A stretch of DNA of 64,000 bases from Lentilactobacillus curieae (GCF_000785105.2 NZ_CP018906.1:1178001-1242000); one strand, 5' to 3'; positions 41,751 through 51,421 are shown, numbered from the stretch's first letter. Notes: generated from the sequence alone by a model not told the origin. Translations and numbers: made by a program.

Positions 41751-41912
41751 ATGTTTTCTCTAAGTGCAACGCTTTTTGTTATTTCATCGGTATGGATTAC
41801 CGTACAACTATTTCGACATAAAAAACCAGACACGTTTCTGATTATATTGTTTGGCTTTTCCCTATTCATGCAAATTTTATCGATTGTACTTTTCTTTAAT
41901 AGCGACTGCTAA
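41751..41912 (+). CDS. Small membrane protein, 53 residues
   Basis: ATG 41751 follows AAGGTGTG and opens a 53-codon frame with two hydrophobic helices (SATLFVISSVWITVQLF and TFLIILFGFSLFMQILSIVL) separated by a basic RHKKPD turn. Typical of small lactobacillus membrane proteins of unknown role. Confidence 0.6.
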   Translation: MFSLSATLFVISSVWITVQLFRHKKPDTFLIILFGFSLFMQILSIVLFFNSDC

Positions 41913-41971
41913 CAATCCCAAGACCATTATTTTTGATGGGGTAATCAGTAAATTCGATACTAGTCTTTTGG

Positions 41972-43699
41972 TTAAACACTAAGTACTTTGTCCTTAATAT
42001 CCGTATTTTGGTTTTGACTATCAACTGTTTTTAAGAACTGTTCAATGTGTGCCATGTAATCCACCACATCGTTATTGGCAGAAGCGTGGCCACCAACTGT
42101 GCCACCTAAAATCCAGAGTTGCTTGTTTTCTGAAGCGCTCAGGTTATAGAGTGTTTCAGTTTGGTTGTCTGGAATGAAGGTATCGTCTTTTGTTGAGATG
42201 AATAGGGTAGGCAACTTACTGTTTTGCACAGCAGTTAGTCCAGATGCTTCATCAAAACTAGTTCCAGTAAACGTCTTTTGCCAGAAGTTAAGACTGTTTA
42301 GTAGTTTGTTAAATGGTAAGAATGGAATATTGCCATTGTTTTTAATCCCAAACTTGCTGGCTAGGTCATCGAACTTTTGGCCAATTCCTGAGTATTGTGA
42401 ATAAAGTAATGATGGAATGGTTGAGTAACCACAATCAGCGATCACTGCCTTTACGTTACTTGGCATTTCGTTGGTACCAGCGGCTTCGAGGGCAAGATCT
42501 GCTCCAAGAGATTGGCCATATAGAATAACTTCGCCATCTTTACCATTTATTTCATTTACTCTGTTAACCCAGTTGACCCAGTCATTTTTGTCTTTGGCAC
42601 CGAAGTTGATGAAGTTTCCATCTGAAGAACTTTGCCCTTCAGTGTAGACCATCAGTACGTTGTATCCCATATCATAGAATACCTTTGAAATGTACCCCAT
42701 CCAACTGGGTTCGGTTGTCCAACCTTGACCGTAAATTACGGTTTTGTTTGATCCTTTTTTGGCAACATAAGTTCCCCGGGCTGTCCCGGAACCATCAGCG
42801 AATGGAATCGCTAAATCTTGCTTAGGGGCTTCAGTTTCCCACCAAGTTTTAGCGGCAGTGTAAAATTCCTTAGTTGCCGTTGAGTCATACTCACTGCTTA
42901 GATACTTCCAAGTTTGGTCAATATCATACCGATCTGGTGACAGCAAGGTTCTGAACTTTGAAGTTAGTTGTGAGCCGAATTTTGAAGCAAATAATGGGTA
43001 GAGCACTGAAGCTGCTGCGAAACTAGTCACGTCAGTTATGGCGTTGTAGATCAGGCCACCCTTTGGATGTAGGGCTGGGTCCGTTGAATTATTTACATTG
43101 TCAACGGTCAAATCGGTGTATGAATTGCCGTCCTTGTTTTGGTCGGTTTGAGCATTAGGGATTGCCTGAACCCCTGAAGCGGTGGTGTCAGCTTGAGCGC
43201 TAACTTCGCCAGTAGTGGTTACTGCTGTGCCTGGCTCGCTGTTATCAGTGGTGCTAGTTTCAGTTGTGGGAGTTGAATCTGCACTAGTAGGTTGATCAGT
43301 TGAATCAGAAACTGTGGTGTCGGTTTTAGTGGCAGCGTCAGTTGTAGTGGTTGAGTCTGTTGTAGTTGCAGGTTCAGCAGTTGCACTGGAGTTTTCTGAG
43401 TCGGGTTCACTAACAGTTGGGGTTGCTGATTCAGCACTTGAATCTGCTGTTTGTGGACTGTCTGACTCAGTTTGAGTTGCATTATCGGATTCTGATGATT
43501 GGTCGGCAGTTGGAACGGTTACTGATTCGTTGGTATTTTGTGTATCAGTTTGTTGTTGATTGTTGGTAACAACCACTGCTTGTTTAGGTTCAGTTTGGTC
43601 ATCGGCTGAAGCCGGATTTTGGCTAGCCAGCATAAAGCATGTCGATGATGCAACTAAAAGTCCCATCGACATTAAGCGGTTCTTGGTATTCTTGCTCAT
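41972..43699 (-). CDS. Secreted alpha/beta hydrolase with Ser/Thr-rich linker
   Basis: 575 residues: signal peptide (1-32, LASQNPASADD), a ~150-residue low-complexity Thr/Ser/Glu linker (35-190), then an alpha/beta hydrolase domain (195-560). Catalytic residues: Ser in ILYGQSLGADLAL, Asp in ISTKDDTFIPD, His in GGHASANND. No LPxTG or repeat anchor was seen, so it is released or loosely wall-bound. The linker resembles those of lactobacillus adhesins. The fold fits esterases/lipases or dienelactone-like hydrolases acting outside the cell. Confidence 0.85.
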   Translation of the reverse strand: MSKNTKNRLMSMGLLVASSTCFMLASQNPASADDQTEPKQAVVVTNNQQQTDTQNTNESVTVPTADQSSESDNATQTESDSPQTADSSAESATPTVSEPDSENSSATAEPATTTDSTTTTDAATKTDTTVSDSTDQPTSADSTPTTETSTTDNSEPGTAVTTTGEVSAQADTTASGVQAIPNAQTDQNKDGNSYTDLTVDNVNNSTDPALHPKGGLIYNAITDVTSFAAASVLYPLFASKFGSQLTSKFRTLLSPDRYDIDQTWKYLSSEYDSTATKEFYTAAKTWWETEAPKQDLAIPFADGSGTARGTYVAKKGSNKTVIYGQGWTTEPSWMGYISKVFYDMGYNVLMVYTEGQSSSDGNFINFGAKDKNDWVNWVNRVNEINGKDGEVILYGQSLGADLALEAAGTNEMPSNVKAVIADCGYSTIPSLLYSQYSGIGQKFDDLASKFGIKNNGNIPFLPFNKLLNSLNFWQKTFTGTSFDEASGLTAVQNSKLPTLFISTKDDTFIPDNQTETLYNLSASENKQLWILGGTVGGHASANNDVVDYMAHIEQFLKTVDSQNQNTDIKDKVLSV

Positions 43700-43799
43700 T
43701 ATGTAATTCTCCCTCAGATATGTAATAGCACAAGTATACGGGAATGGTGTAACAGGGAAGTTACATAAAGATGAAAAAACGCTAAATTATTGGTAGACA

Positions 43800-43833
43800 A
43801 AAAAAGATTCGGGAATTTTCCCGAATCTTTTTA
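43800..43833. terminator. Terminator of the first LysM gene
   Basis: AAAAAGATTCGGGAA and TTCCCGAATCTTTTT perfect arms; it lies beyond the minus-strand stop at 43852. Confidence 0.88.
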
Positions 43834-43851
43834 GAGTAGAAATTAAGTTAA

Positions 43852-44541
43852 TTACATTGACCAGGCGCCCATACCTTGTTGCTTGTAAAGACTTACGGCA
43901 GCGTTAACTTGGTCTTGGACTGAACCGCCACTGATGTGCATGTTTTGGAATAAACCGTAGGCACCAGATGAACTGTTACGAACTGTTGGTTGCCAGTTTG
44001 ATTCACGGTTAATGATGTAGTTCCAAGTTGATGCAGATACACCAGTTCTTGATGCCATTTGGCTCAGAACATAGCTCTTAGTGCTGTTACCACCAGTGTA
44101 GCTTGAACCTGAGTTTGAGCTAGTTGATGCAGCTTGTGAGTTAGTGTTTGCTGATTTGTTGTATGATGCATTTTGGTTATATGATGAAGTTTGGTTGTTT
44201 GAAGCAGTTTGAGTGCTTGCAGCTGGTTGGCTGTAAGTTTGGGTAGCTGCTTGTTGGTTGTAGCTTTGTGTAGTTTGTTGAGCTGCAGGTTGTGCAGTTG
44301 CAACAGTAGTAGTTCCATCAGGGATAACCAAAGTTTGACCAGGTAAGATCAAGTGGTTTTGAATGCTGTTAGCATTTTCGATTGCATCGATTGTTGAACC
44401 AAATTGTTGTGAGATGGCCCAAACTGAATCACCAGATTTAACGGTGTAGTTAGTAGATGCGTCTGCACTAGTTGAACCTGCGAGGAACAAACCAAGTGCT
44501 GCGGCAGTAGTAGCAAGAATTGTAGTAACTAATTTTTTCAA
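43852..44541 (-). CDS. LysM cell-wall protein with transglycosylase-like C-terminus, copy 1
   Basis: 229 residues: signal peptide (1-28, ADASTN), one LysM domain (about 30-75: [20 protein letters not shown], then [11 protein letters not shown]), a Gln/Thr/Ser/Asn linker, and a C-terminal ~70-residue lysozyme-like domain ([20 protein letters not shown], then GLFQNMHI) with a putative catalytic Glu in RESNW. It is of the Apf/lytic transglycosylase type that is abundant at lactobacillus surfaces. Paralogue of 49018-49644 with a conserved leader. It ends in the GMGAWSM motif. Confidence 0.9.
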   Translation of the reverse strand: MKKLVTTILATTAAALGLFLAGSTSADASTNYTVKSGDSVWAISQQFGSTIDAIENANSIQNHLILPGQTLVIPDGTTTVATAQPAAQQTTQSYNQQAATQTYSQPAASTQTASNNQTSSYNQNASYNKSANTNSQAASTSSNSGSSYTGGNSTKSYVLSQMASRTGVSASTWNYIINRESNWQPTVRNSSSGAYGLFQNMHISGGSVQDQVNAAVSLYKQQGMGAWSM

Positions 44542-45084
44542 ATGAGTACACTCCTATATATTTAAAATCCTATTTTCGTGTTTCTGTCTTTGGTCGATTT
44601 CTATCAATCAACAAAGCATAGTCTACACAATTAGTATTACTGACAAATACCACGCAAGTTAAGAGATGAAGTCAGAAATGGGAGTTATTTTACACGTTGG
44701 TAATAAATGTAAATCGATGAAAACGTGGGTGATAGGTCAAAGTACTGTTATATAAGCTATACAAACTGTCATTCAAATATTCAGCATTAAGACATTGTTA
44801 CGAACGCTATCTTGAGTGAAAAACAAAACCGCATCAGATTGCGATTTACGGGGAGTGCCTATGTAACAGGAGTTTGACACAATCTCTCCAATGACTGGGA
44901 TCACTACCGTTAAAGTGTGTCTTTTTTATGAAGTGGTATAGGAAATGTGGTTATTTGATGAAGATATTGCAAATGTTTTATGAAAATCATTGTAAGTGAT
45001 AGCACCTAAGATTACTCTGATTATGGGGAATAGATCTAATTTATGGTTGGATAACCAACTAAATCTTAATTTAGGAGTGTAACA
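44542..45084. other. Long intergenic region between LysM gene and ABC operon
   Basis: The half next to the LysM gene holds conserved leader/promoter blocks listed separately; the other half holds the ABC operon promoter region. I see no gene. Confidence 0.5.
44604..44700 (-). promoter_or_regulatory. Conserved promoter/leader blocks of LysM gene copy 1
   Basis: TCAATCAACAAA (44604-44615), ~65 bases upstream of the start, and a second block TTAAGAGATGAAGTCAGAAAT (one base longer than quoted in copy 2) near 44660-44682 followed by TTTACA recur at the same spacing ahead of the paralogue at 49644. Shared regulation, for example by a wall-stress regulator, is likely. Confidence 0.5.
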
Positions 45085-46017
45085 ATGACAGATAATATAC
45101 TGCAGGTTGACGGCCTGAATAAATACTTTGGCAGAAAACACGTGCTAAAAGACGTTTCGTTCACAGTTAAACCTGGCCGGATCGTTGGACTTGTCGGGCC
45201 AAACGGTGCAGGTAAATCTACAATTATGAAAGCAATTCTCGGATTGTTTAACTATAATAGTGGGAAAATTTCAATTGATGGGTCACCCGTGTCGCCAACT
45301 AGCCACAAGGTTTTGAAAAAAGTTGGTGCTTTGATCGAATATCCAGGAATCTACCCATTCTTAACGGGTGTGCAACATTTAAGGTTGTTTAGCTCTGATG
45401 AGATAACGACGAAGCAAATCAATGAGTTAGTCGCTAAGTTGAAAATGGATAAATACATTGATAGGAAAGCTAAGAGTTATTCATTAGGAATGAAGCAGAA
45501 GTTGGGGATTGCCTTAGCACTTGTTAATCATCCAGAATTTGTAATTTTGGACGAGCCGATGAACGGGCTTGATCCTCAGGCTAATATGGATCTCCGAAAC
45601 ATTATTTCTGATTTGGCAGCTCAAGGAACCACATTTTTGATTTCTAGTCACATTTTAAGTGAGTTGGAAAAACTGGTTGATGATCTTGTGGTGATTGACC
45701 AAGGAGAAATTGTGTACACCGAAAGTATGGCTGCCCTTGAATCTGGCGGCGAGCAAATTATTCGGATCAGTACCTCAGATAATCAGAAAGCCAAGCAAGT
45801 ATTTGGGGCAGCCGGCTATGTACTGAGCGAAAGCCCAGCTGATGATCAAACTATCGGAGTAATCGAAACTGAGGACGCTTCATTAAACAATGTTTTGAAA
45901 CTGGTGATTGATAATGAACTGACAATTTTAGATGTTTCCAGAGAGCATCACGATTTAGAATCTTCATTATTAAATCTGTTGAAAAATGACAAGGTTTCAA
46001 AGGAGGCGGCCAAATGA
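45085..46017 (+). CDS. ABC transporter ATP-binding protein (BcrA-like)
   Basis: A 310-residue ATPase: Walker A GLVGPNGAGKST, signature YSLGMKQKLGIAL, Walker B FVILDEPMNGLDPQ and H-loop ISSHIL, then a ~90-residue C-terminal extension typical of bacitracin/lantibiotic-resistance-type exporters. AGGAGTG lies ahead of the ATG. The stop overlaps the permease start (ATGA), so the two are coupled. Probable peptide-antibiotic self-defence or export role. Confidence 0.9.
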   Translation: MTDNILQVDGLNKYFGRKHVLKDVSFTVKPGRIVGLVGPNGAGKSTIMKAILGLFNYNSGKISIDGSPVSPTSHKVLKKVGALIEYPGIYPFLTGVQHLRLFSSDEITTKQINELVAKLKMDKYIDRKAKSYSLGMKQKLGIALALVNHPEFVILDEPMNGLDPQANMDLRNIISDLAAQGTTFLISSHILSELEKLVDDLVVIDQGEIVYTESMAALESGGEQIIRISTSDNQKAKQVFGAAGYVLSESPADDQTIGVIETEDASLNNVLKLVIDNELTILDVSREHHDLESSLLNLLKNDKVSKEAAK

Positions 46018-46787
46018 TTTCACTAGTTAAGGAAGAAATATATAAGTTAGTTAACAAGAAGAGTACGATTGCCATCACTATTTGTTTGTTAGTTGCAATG
46101 ACGGGAATTGCAATTATCACTAAGGTTCAACCGAAAATATTCGGGGCAAAAATGATGTTTGATGCAACGTATACGGGATTGACCTGGGTAGTATTGGTGT
46201 TGATTGCTGCATGTGGCACGATTATCGCCATGGAATTTCAGTACGGAACCATCAAAGAGGTTTTATATCGCCAGTACTATCGTGGACAAGTCATTGTTAG
46301 TAAGTGGATTACGATGCTGTTGTACTCGCTTTATCTATTTATCTTGACGTTTGTATATTCAATAATTTTAAAATTTGTGCTCTTTAATGACAAGATTGAT
46401 CTTTCAAAACATTATGGAGCAGATCATTCATTATTAGTGACCACGATTATTAGCTATGCAGGACAATTTGTGAGTGTTTGGCTGATACTGAGTTTGGTGC
46501 TTTTATTGGCAAACTTATTCAAGAGCAATGCGGCTGCCATTTCAATCGGAATTATTGGTTACTTTGCTCTCAGCATGGTTTCTCAGTTGATGACTTTAGC
46601 CATTCACAAGTGGAACTGGCTTAAGTGGAATCCACTTAACATGATGAATTTGGGTAACCAAGTTGTGGAAGGTTCATATAAACATTTGACCTATCTGTCA
46701 ACGACCCAGCTAACCTGGGGATGTTTAGCCTATACGGCAATCTTCCTGTTTATTAGTTATGTAGTGTTTAAAAAACGTAGTGTTTAA
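46014..46787 (+). CDS. ABC-2 type permease
   Basis: A 257-residue permease with six hydrophobic helices, starting with the polar ISLVKEEIYKLVNKKSTIAI segment common to BcrB/NatB-like permeases. GGAGG precedes the ATG that overlaps the ATPase stop. Its last two codons lie inside the first copy of a ~142-base direct repeat whose second copy carries the end of the LysM gene. Confidence 0.9.
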   Translation: MISLVKEEIYKLVNKKSTIAITICLLVAMTGIAIITKVQPKIFGAKMMFDATYTGLTWVVLVLIAACGTIIAMEFQYGTIKEVLYRQYYRGQVIVSKWITMLLYSLYLFILTFVYSIILKFVLFNDKIDLSKHYGADHSLLVTTIISYAGQFVSVWLILSLVLLLANLFKSNAAAISIGIIGYFALSMVSQLMTLAIHKWNWLKWNPLNMMNLGNQVVEGSYKHLTYLSTTQLTWGCLAYTAIFLFISYVVFKKRSV

Positions 46788-46925
46788 CAATAATTAAGCA
46801 CAAAAAAAGGACCGGGATAAAATCCCGATCCTTTTTAAAATGTAATGAGTTAAATTACATTGACGAAGCGCCCATACCTTGTGAGTGGTAAAGACTTACG
46901 GCAGCATTAACTTGGCCTTGAACTA
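46782..46925. repeat. Direct duplication, copy 1 (LysM 3' end plus terminator)
   Basis: From GTTTAACAATAATTAAGC through the hairpin GACCGGGATAAAATCCCGATC and the reversed end of the LysM coding sequence to TTGAACT, it is nearly identical to 48946-49087. It carries a truncated LysM 3' end that belongs to no gene here. The insert between the copies holds one ABC pair. Confidence 0.85.
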
Positions 46926-46957
46926 TCACTAAGCTGCAGTTTCATTAAGCCAATTTG

Positions 46958-48097
46958 CTATGACTTCTTTGGGACATTGTAATAGTGTTGCCTAAAAATC
47001 AAAATGGCATAAGAGGCAATAATGATAAAAATTATCCAGATAACTAGTGTTTCGACTCCATGAATATAGTTAAACTGAATGTTTCTTGTTTGATGAGCAA
47101 GTTGCCCAGAAACCACATTAACGCCATTGAAATAACTGGTAGGTAAAAATTGACCAGACTTTGCCAGAATTTTAAGGTAAGGAGTGACTAGGTTAGAACC
47201 GATTAAAGTGATAATACTTATGAGAATAGCTGGTAAAAGTTGTTTAGTTACTACGGAAATTAGATAAACGAATGTCACTACAAAACAGGTGCTTAAAATT
47301 CGAAGAACCAAAATTGGAACAATTAACGAGCCTTGTGAAACGTAAATATTAAATGGCATTTTAGGTGAATAATAGGCGATGGGATATTTCCAACTTCCAA
47401 CACCGGCGAAAGATGATGAAAGCACAAAGCTAAGCCCAATTGTTCCAATAATTAGTAATAGTGAGATGGCATACCCAATACTCAAGTTTTGAAATAAACT
47501 ACTGGTATTAGAAATAGGAATTAAACGCTCTTTATCAACACCGTTACCATATCGTTTTGTATACAATAATCCAAAGTTAAAAATAAGTAGCAGGGGGATT
47601 AATATGGAAGAGATAATGTGATCAATAAAAATAGAAAATGTGATTCCTTTGGTTGGGCTAGTTCTGGATTGCTCAGGAAGATTGTGTTTCAGCAAATATT
47701 GGCAGCGATAAACTTCACTCATCAAAAAGTTAACAACTGATCGATCAATTACTTTTCCATTACTCTCTGCTTTAAGCTGCCAATTATTATATTTAATTTG
47801 AGCATGGTAAGCACGCCGCCACTTTTGGGCAACAGCCAATTTATGTATCTGGTAATTCATCTGACGATCATCCTTAGTTAGTGCAATGTTCTCTTGGCTA
47901 TCTTTGGACTTGTCTGGGGCACTTCGTTTGATTTGTTGAGTATCAAACTGCATCTGATTTTTGGCATTATTAGCCAGAGTTTGATCGTTTTGATTTCGTA
48001 GATTAAGTGCTAGACATGCGGTTATCAGAATTACAATTGAAATTACAAATAATTTTGATTTAATTACCTTTTTAAATAAAAATAGGGAGTAATACAC
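46958..48097 (-). CDS. ABC transporter permease
   Basis: A 379-residue protein: helix at the N-terminus (LFVISIVILITACLALNL), a ~120-residue extracytoplasmic segment, then five to six helices from about residue 160 on. It is coupled to the ATPase gene upstream (stop and start adjacent at 48097/48098). AT-rich composition compared with the neighbouring ABC operon. The pair sits between direct repeats, indicating insertion or amplification. Possibly a bacteriocin-export or immunity transporter. Confidence 0.8.
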   Translation of the reverse strand: MYYSLFLFKKVIKSKLFVISIVILITACLALNLRNQNDQTLANNAKNQMQFDTQQIKRSAPDKSKDSQENIALTKDDRQMNYQIHKLAVAQKWRRAYHAQIKYNNWQLKAESNGKVIDRSVVNFLMSEVYRCQYLLKHNLPEQSRTSPTKGITFSIFIDHIISSILIPLLLIFNFGLLYTKRYGNGVDKERLIPISNTSSLFQNLSIGYAISLLLIIGTIGLSFVLSSSFAGVGSWKYPIAYYSPKMPFNIYVSQGSLIVPILVLRILSTCFVVTFVYLISVVTKQLLPAILISIITLIGSNLVTPYLKILAKSGQFLPTSYFNGVNVVSGQLAHQTRNIQFNYIHGVETLVIWIIFIIIASYAILIFRQHYYNVPKKS

Positions 48098-48715
48098 TCA
48101 ATCAACTTCTTTCATAACTTGATTTTTTAATTCGAGAACATGATCTGCAATGGGATTCATGTCAGTACGATAATGCGAAGAAATGATGATACATTTATTC
48201 TCTTCTCTGGTAGAGATTCTTAATTTCTCGTAGAGAAGTGATCTACTATCTTCGTCAAGCCCATTGGTAATTTCGTCCATAATTAAATAATCGGCATTAC
48301 TAATAAAGTACATCGCAATTAATAAGCGTTGCTTCATACCTAGAGAATACTTTTTGATTGGTACTTTAACGTATTCTTCCATTCCCCAAAACTTAACCAC
48401 TTCCTTTATTTCGCGGGTTGAATGCCATTGTCGTTTAACAAACTTCAGATAATCAAGCGCTGACAGATTTCCATCAAACCAATCTGATGATTCATAGAAA
48501 AATATGTGGTGCTTACTATGTTCAAATGATTTTTGATTAAAGCTAATTTCTCCTTGTTCACGTTTTATAAGGTTAGTTAGGGTTCTAAAAAAAGTCGTTT
48601 TTCCCGTCCCGTTTGTAGCAATAATTAAATATAGTTGTCCTTGAGCGAATTGGTAGTTAAATTTACTCAATATTGGGTGGCGTAACTGAATTGATAGGTT
48701 TTTAATATGTAAAAT
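48098..48715 (-). CDS. ABC transporter ATP-binding protein, probable ATT start
   Basis: A ~205-residue ATPase: Walker A ATNGTGKTT (first Gly of the usual GxxGxGKT replaced by Ala), signature YSLGMKQRLLIAM, Walker B YLIMDEITNGLDE and H-loop ISSHYR. AAGGAGGAG (48722-48730) precedes ATT 48713-48715, which would give (M)LHIKNLSIQL, the natural start of such proteins. The only alternative is TTG 48751 without a ribosome binding site. Partner permease follows directly. Confidence 0.8.
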   Translation of the reverse strand: MLHIKNLSIQLRHPILSKFNYQFAQGQLYLIIATNGTGKTTFFRTLTNLIKREQGEISFNQKSFEHSKHHIFFYESSDWFDGNLSALDYLKFVKRQWHSTREIKEVVKFWGMEEYVKVPIKKYSLGMKQRLLIAMYFISNADYLIMDEITNGLDEDSRSLLYEKLRISTREENKCIIISSHYRTDMNPIADHVLELKNQVMKEVD

Positions 48716-48945
48716 ATTGAACTCCTCCTTAAGCTGACAAACTAAGTGCAAAGAAAGAAAAAATATTTATAATTCATTGCACAGTAACAGTTATTTTTGA
48801 AAAAAATAGCCTGCTATAAACAATTATGTTTTAAGTATACTAGCCAAATTTTTAGTTGAAACCCCTAATCAGAAAATTAGAATTATTGATTACTTTGACC
48901 TCAGCATTGTTTTTCATTTAATAATTTTAGCAACCCATAGAAAGC

Positions 48946-49087
48946 GTTTAACAATAATTAAGCACAAAAAAAGACCGGGATAAAATCCCGATCCTTTTTA
49001 AAATGTAATGAGTTAGATTACATTGACCAAGCGCCCATACCTTGTGAGTGGTATAGACTTACGGCAGCGTTAACTTGGTCTTGAACT
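48946..49087. repeat. Direct duplication, copy 2
   Basis: Intact counterpart of 46782-46925. It contains the genuine terminator and 3' end of the LysM gene at 49018. Confidence 0.85.
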
Positions 49088-49644
49088 GAACCGCCACTGA
49101 TGTGCATGTTTTGGAATAAACCATAGGCACCAGATGAACTGTTACGAACTGATGGTTGCCAGTTTGATTCACGTTGGATGATGTAGTTCCAAGTTGATGC
49201 AGGTACACCGGTTCTTGAAGCCATTTGGCTAAGCACGTAGCTCTTTGTGCTTCCGCCATTGTAGTTGGCAGCTGAGCTAGTAGTTTGAGTTTGTGTGCTT
49301 GCAGCTGGTTGGCTGTAAGTTTGAGTACTTTGTTGAGTAGTTGCTGCAGGTTGTTGAGTTGCAGTAGCTGTAGTAGTTTGTTGTGCAGGTGCAGCAGTAG
49401 TAGTTGCAGCACTGTTAGCGTCAGGAATAACTAACTTTTCACCTGGAAGGATAAGGTGAGCTTGAATATTGTTAGCATTTTCGATTGCGTCGATTGTAGT
49501 GTCAAACTTCTGTGAGATAGCCCAAACAGAGTCGCCTGACTTAACAGTGTAGTTTGTTGATGCGTCAGCGTTAGCTGAACCAGCAAAGAACAAACCTAAA
49601 GCAGCAGCAGTTGTTGCAAGTAATGTAGTAACTAATTTCTTCAA
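49018..49644 (-). CDS. LysM cell-wall protein with transglycosylase-like C-terminus, copy 2
   Basis: 208 residues with the same layout as copy 1: signal peptide, one LysM ([20 protein letters not shown], then [11 protein letters not shown]), an Ala/Thr/Gln-rich linker and the C-terminal lysozyme-like domain ([20 protein letters not shown], then GLFQNMHI, ending GMGAWSM). The linkers differ in length and repeats, while the two ends are nearly identical, so the linker evolves fastest. The 3' end is duplicated at 46.8 kb. Confidence 0.9.
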   Translation of the reverse strand: MKKLVTTLLATTAAALGLFFAGSANADASTNYTVKSGDSVWAISQKFDTTIDAIENANNIQAHLILPGEKLVIPDANSAATTTAAPAQQTTTATATQQPAATTQQSTQTYSQPAASTQTQTTSSAANYNGGSTKSYVLSQMASRTGVPASTWNYIIQRESNWQPSVRNSSSGAYGLFQNMHISGGSVQDQVNAAVSLYHSQGMGAWSM

Positions 49645-49706
49645 AAGAATACACTCCTATAAAATAAATTCTAGAAAATTCTGTCTCGTTTCGATGTGTC
49701 GATCTC

Positions 49707-49800
49707 TCAATCAACAAATGCGATACTACTCCGTAGTTATTACCAAAAAATATCTAGGATGTTAAGAGATAAAGTCATAAATCGGATTTTCTTTACAGCC
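49707..49800 (-). promoter_or_regulatory. Conserved promoter/leader blocks of LysM gene copy 2
   Basis: TCAATCAACAAA (49707-49718) and TTAAGAGATAAAGTCATAAA (about 49760-49780) followed by TTTACA parallel the blocks at 44604-44700. Confidence 0.5.
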
Positions 49801-50134
49801 CTGAAATATTTGTAATATAAATGAAGTAATAATGATTTGTAATAATCGGTGGGAAAGCCGTGTGGTTTTTGACGAAATTTATCATCATTTTGCACAATCT
49901 TTGTCGAAATTATGTTACATAGTTTACCAAAAAAGTCGTCTTGTCATATCGAAATTTTAGCTAAAGTGGGGAAAATATTGTTAAATACCAACTAATTTGC
50001 CCTAAAACAACTGTCATTTTTGCAAAAGTGGGGATTTGATGAGAAAAGCAAGTTATTAATGTGAATCTGTATGTGAATTTGTGGGGCTACTAAGCCACTG
50101 CAGTATCAGTCTGGGGGAATAACTGAATAGTAAA
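49801..50134. other. Non-coding stretch
   Basis: AT-rich region upstream of the LysM promoter with several TGTAAT-like words (49816, 49842) that could be WalR-type half-sites; nothing firm. Confidence 0.35.
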
Positions 50135-50250
50135 GGGAGCGATACAGAAAGCATCGATTTACTCTCGATGTGGACAGTGTGTTGCAAGTATCTGGTTAAA
50201 ATAAAAGCGCCATGATAATTTCAATAAAGAAATTATCATAACGTTTTTTG
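50135..50250 (+). repeat. Structured intergenic element, copy 2
   Basis: Starts GGGAGCGATACAGAAAGCAT and ends with a terminator hairpin with ATGATAATTTC and GAAATTATCAT arms plus T6. Related to 36361-36572 but lacks its two internal hairpins. Confidence 0.6.
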
Positions 50251-50278
50251 GACGCCAAGTTATGGCCAGATTCAGATA

Positions 50279-51421
50279 CTAATTATTTAATTGCCGGCTC
50301 TTCTTTGGTGAAAAGGTTTCTAGGAAAAAGACGGCCATTCCAGTTACCATCACAATGATTAAACCAGAAGTTGCTGAGTTCCAAAGGTTTGCGTGGTAGA
50401 ACAGGAGGCTTTTGGCACCATCAAAGAGAAATCTCATTGGGAGCCAAGGAAGAATGTAGTGTTGATAGAAACTTGGAAGTAATTGTGGTGCAAGTGACAT
50501 TAATGGGATTGAGAAGAACAATAATAGTACAAACAGGATAATTGCTGGAAAACCAAGCCAGGCGATGAATCCCGAGAACAACATTATGAATGCAAATGAT
50601 GCGATTGCCATGAAGCTCCCAATGACCATTGGGTTTGAGAAGTTGTACCCGAGGATCCAAGTTACGTACCCAGTGGTTAAAAATCCAATTGCAGATGCAA
50701 CTACCGCAGCGATTACCATGAAGCCAGTTTTGTGAGTCACGATGTGTAATCTTGAACGCCACTTATTCTTGTCTTTAAATGCGAAATATAATAGTAGACT
50801 TGAAACTAAACTAGTTAGCCAAATTGGTTGGAAAAAGACTGAGTTGGCTGAAGCTAACTTTGAATACTTGTGAGTTACCGTAACTTTGGTAGTGATTGGG
50901 TTAGCAAGTTTATTAACCGTTGCTGCTGGCAGGCTAGCGTGAGCTTTTTCAAGATTACCAACAATTTGTCCCCGCAGGCCAGCACCAATTTTATTTACCA
51001 TGGTGGTCATAATTGTTTGAACTGAAGTTGCAAGGGTGCTGTTTTTTTGCTGATTAATTAAAATATCAATATTTGCTGCTGTAGATTTGGGATTTTTAAT
51101 CAGTGTTGCCATTTTTTGACTGAAATCCTTGGGAATGACTAAGGCACCATAATAATGTTGCTTGTCCATTGATTTTTTAACGGCAGATTCACTACTAACT
51201 TCATGCCAGTTAAGAACTCGATCAGACTTCTTAGTTTTATTTGTGGTGCTTTCAATTTGGTTAACGACTTTTGAGCCCATTGCCCCAGCATCTTCATTTA
51301 CAATGGCGACTGGAACGTCCCGGGGTTTTGATTTAGCGTAAGGAATTTGAACTGAAACCATGACTAAAGTCAGGATGATGCTGGCTACGATAGTAAAGCC
51401 AAGATATTTATTTTTGAACAT
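50279..51421 (-). CDS. ABC-2 type membrane protein, YhgE/Pip-like
   Basis: 380 residues: an N-terminal helix (KYLGFTIVASIILTLVMVSV), a ~190-residue extracellular domain with VPVAIVNEDAGA (the YhgE/Pip signature region) and YYGALVIPKDFSQ, and five C-terminal helices. ATG 51421 has AGGAGGAG ahead; the 409-codon frame is not used. It is divergent from a TetR gene that most likely represses it. The family includes export-like proteins linked to drug resistance and phage receptors. Confidence 0.85.
   Translation of the reverse strand: MFKNKYLGFTIVASIILTLVMVSVQIPYAKSKPRDVPVAIVNEDAGAMGSKVVNQIESTTNKTKKSDRVLNWHEVSSESAVKKSMDKQHYYGALVIPKDFSQKMATLIKNPKSTAANIDILINQQKNSTLATSVQTIMTTMVNKIGAGLRGQIVGNLEKAHASLPAATVNKLANPITTKVTVTHKYSKLASANSVFFQPIWLTSLVSSLLLYFAFKDKNKWRSRLHIVTHKTGFMVIAAVVASAIGFLTTGYVTWILGYNFSNPMVIGSFMAIASFAFIMLFSGFIAWLGFPAIILFVLLLFFSIPLMSLAPQLLPSFYQHYILPWLPMRFLFDGAKSLLFYHANLWNSATSGLIIVMVTGMAVFFLETFSPKKSRQLNN

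Noticed and set aside
43219-43482. Leu/Gln-rich alternative frame
   Set aside because: Shadow of the Thr/Ser-rich linker of the secreted alpha/beta hydrolase; low-complexity repeats generate long open frames.
44816-44910. Possible riboswitch upstream of the ABC operon
   Set aside because: Short hairpins are visible but no recognised aptamer pattern or terminator/antiterminator pair could be built by eye.
49059-49412. Leu/Gln-rich alternative frame in the LysM gene
   Set aside because: Shadow of the repetitive linker; no ribosome binding site.
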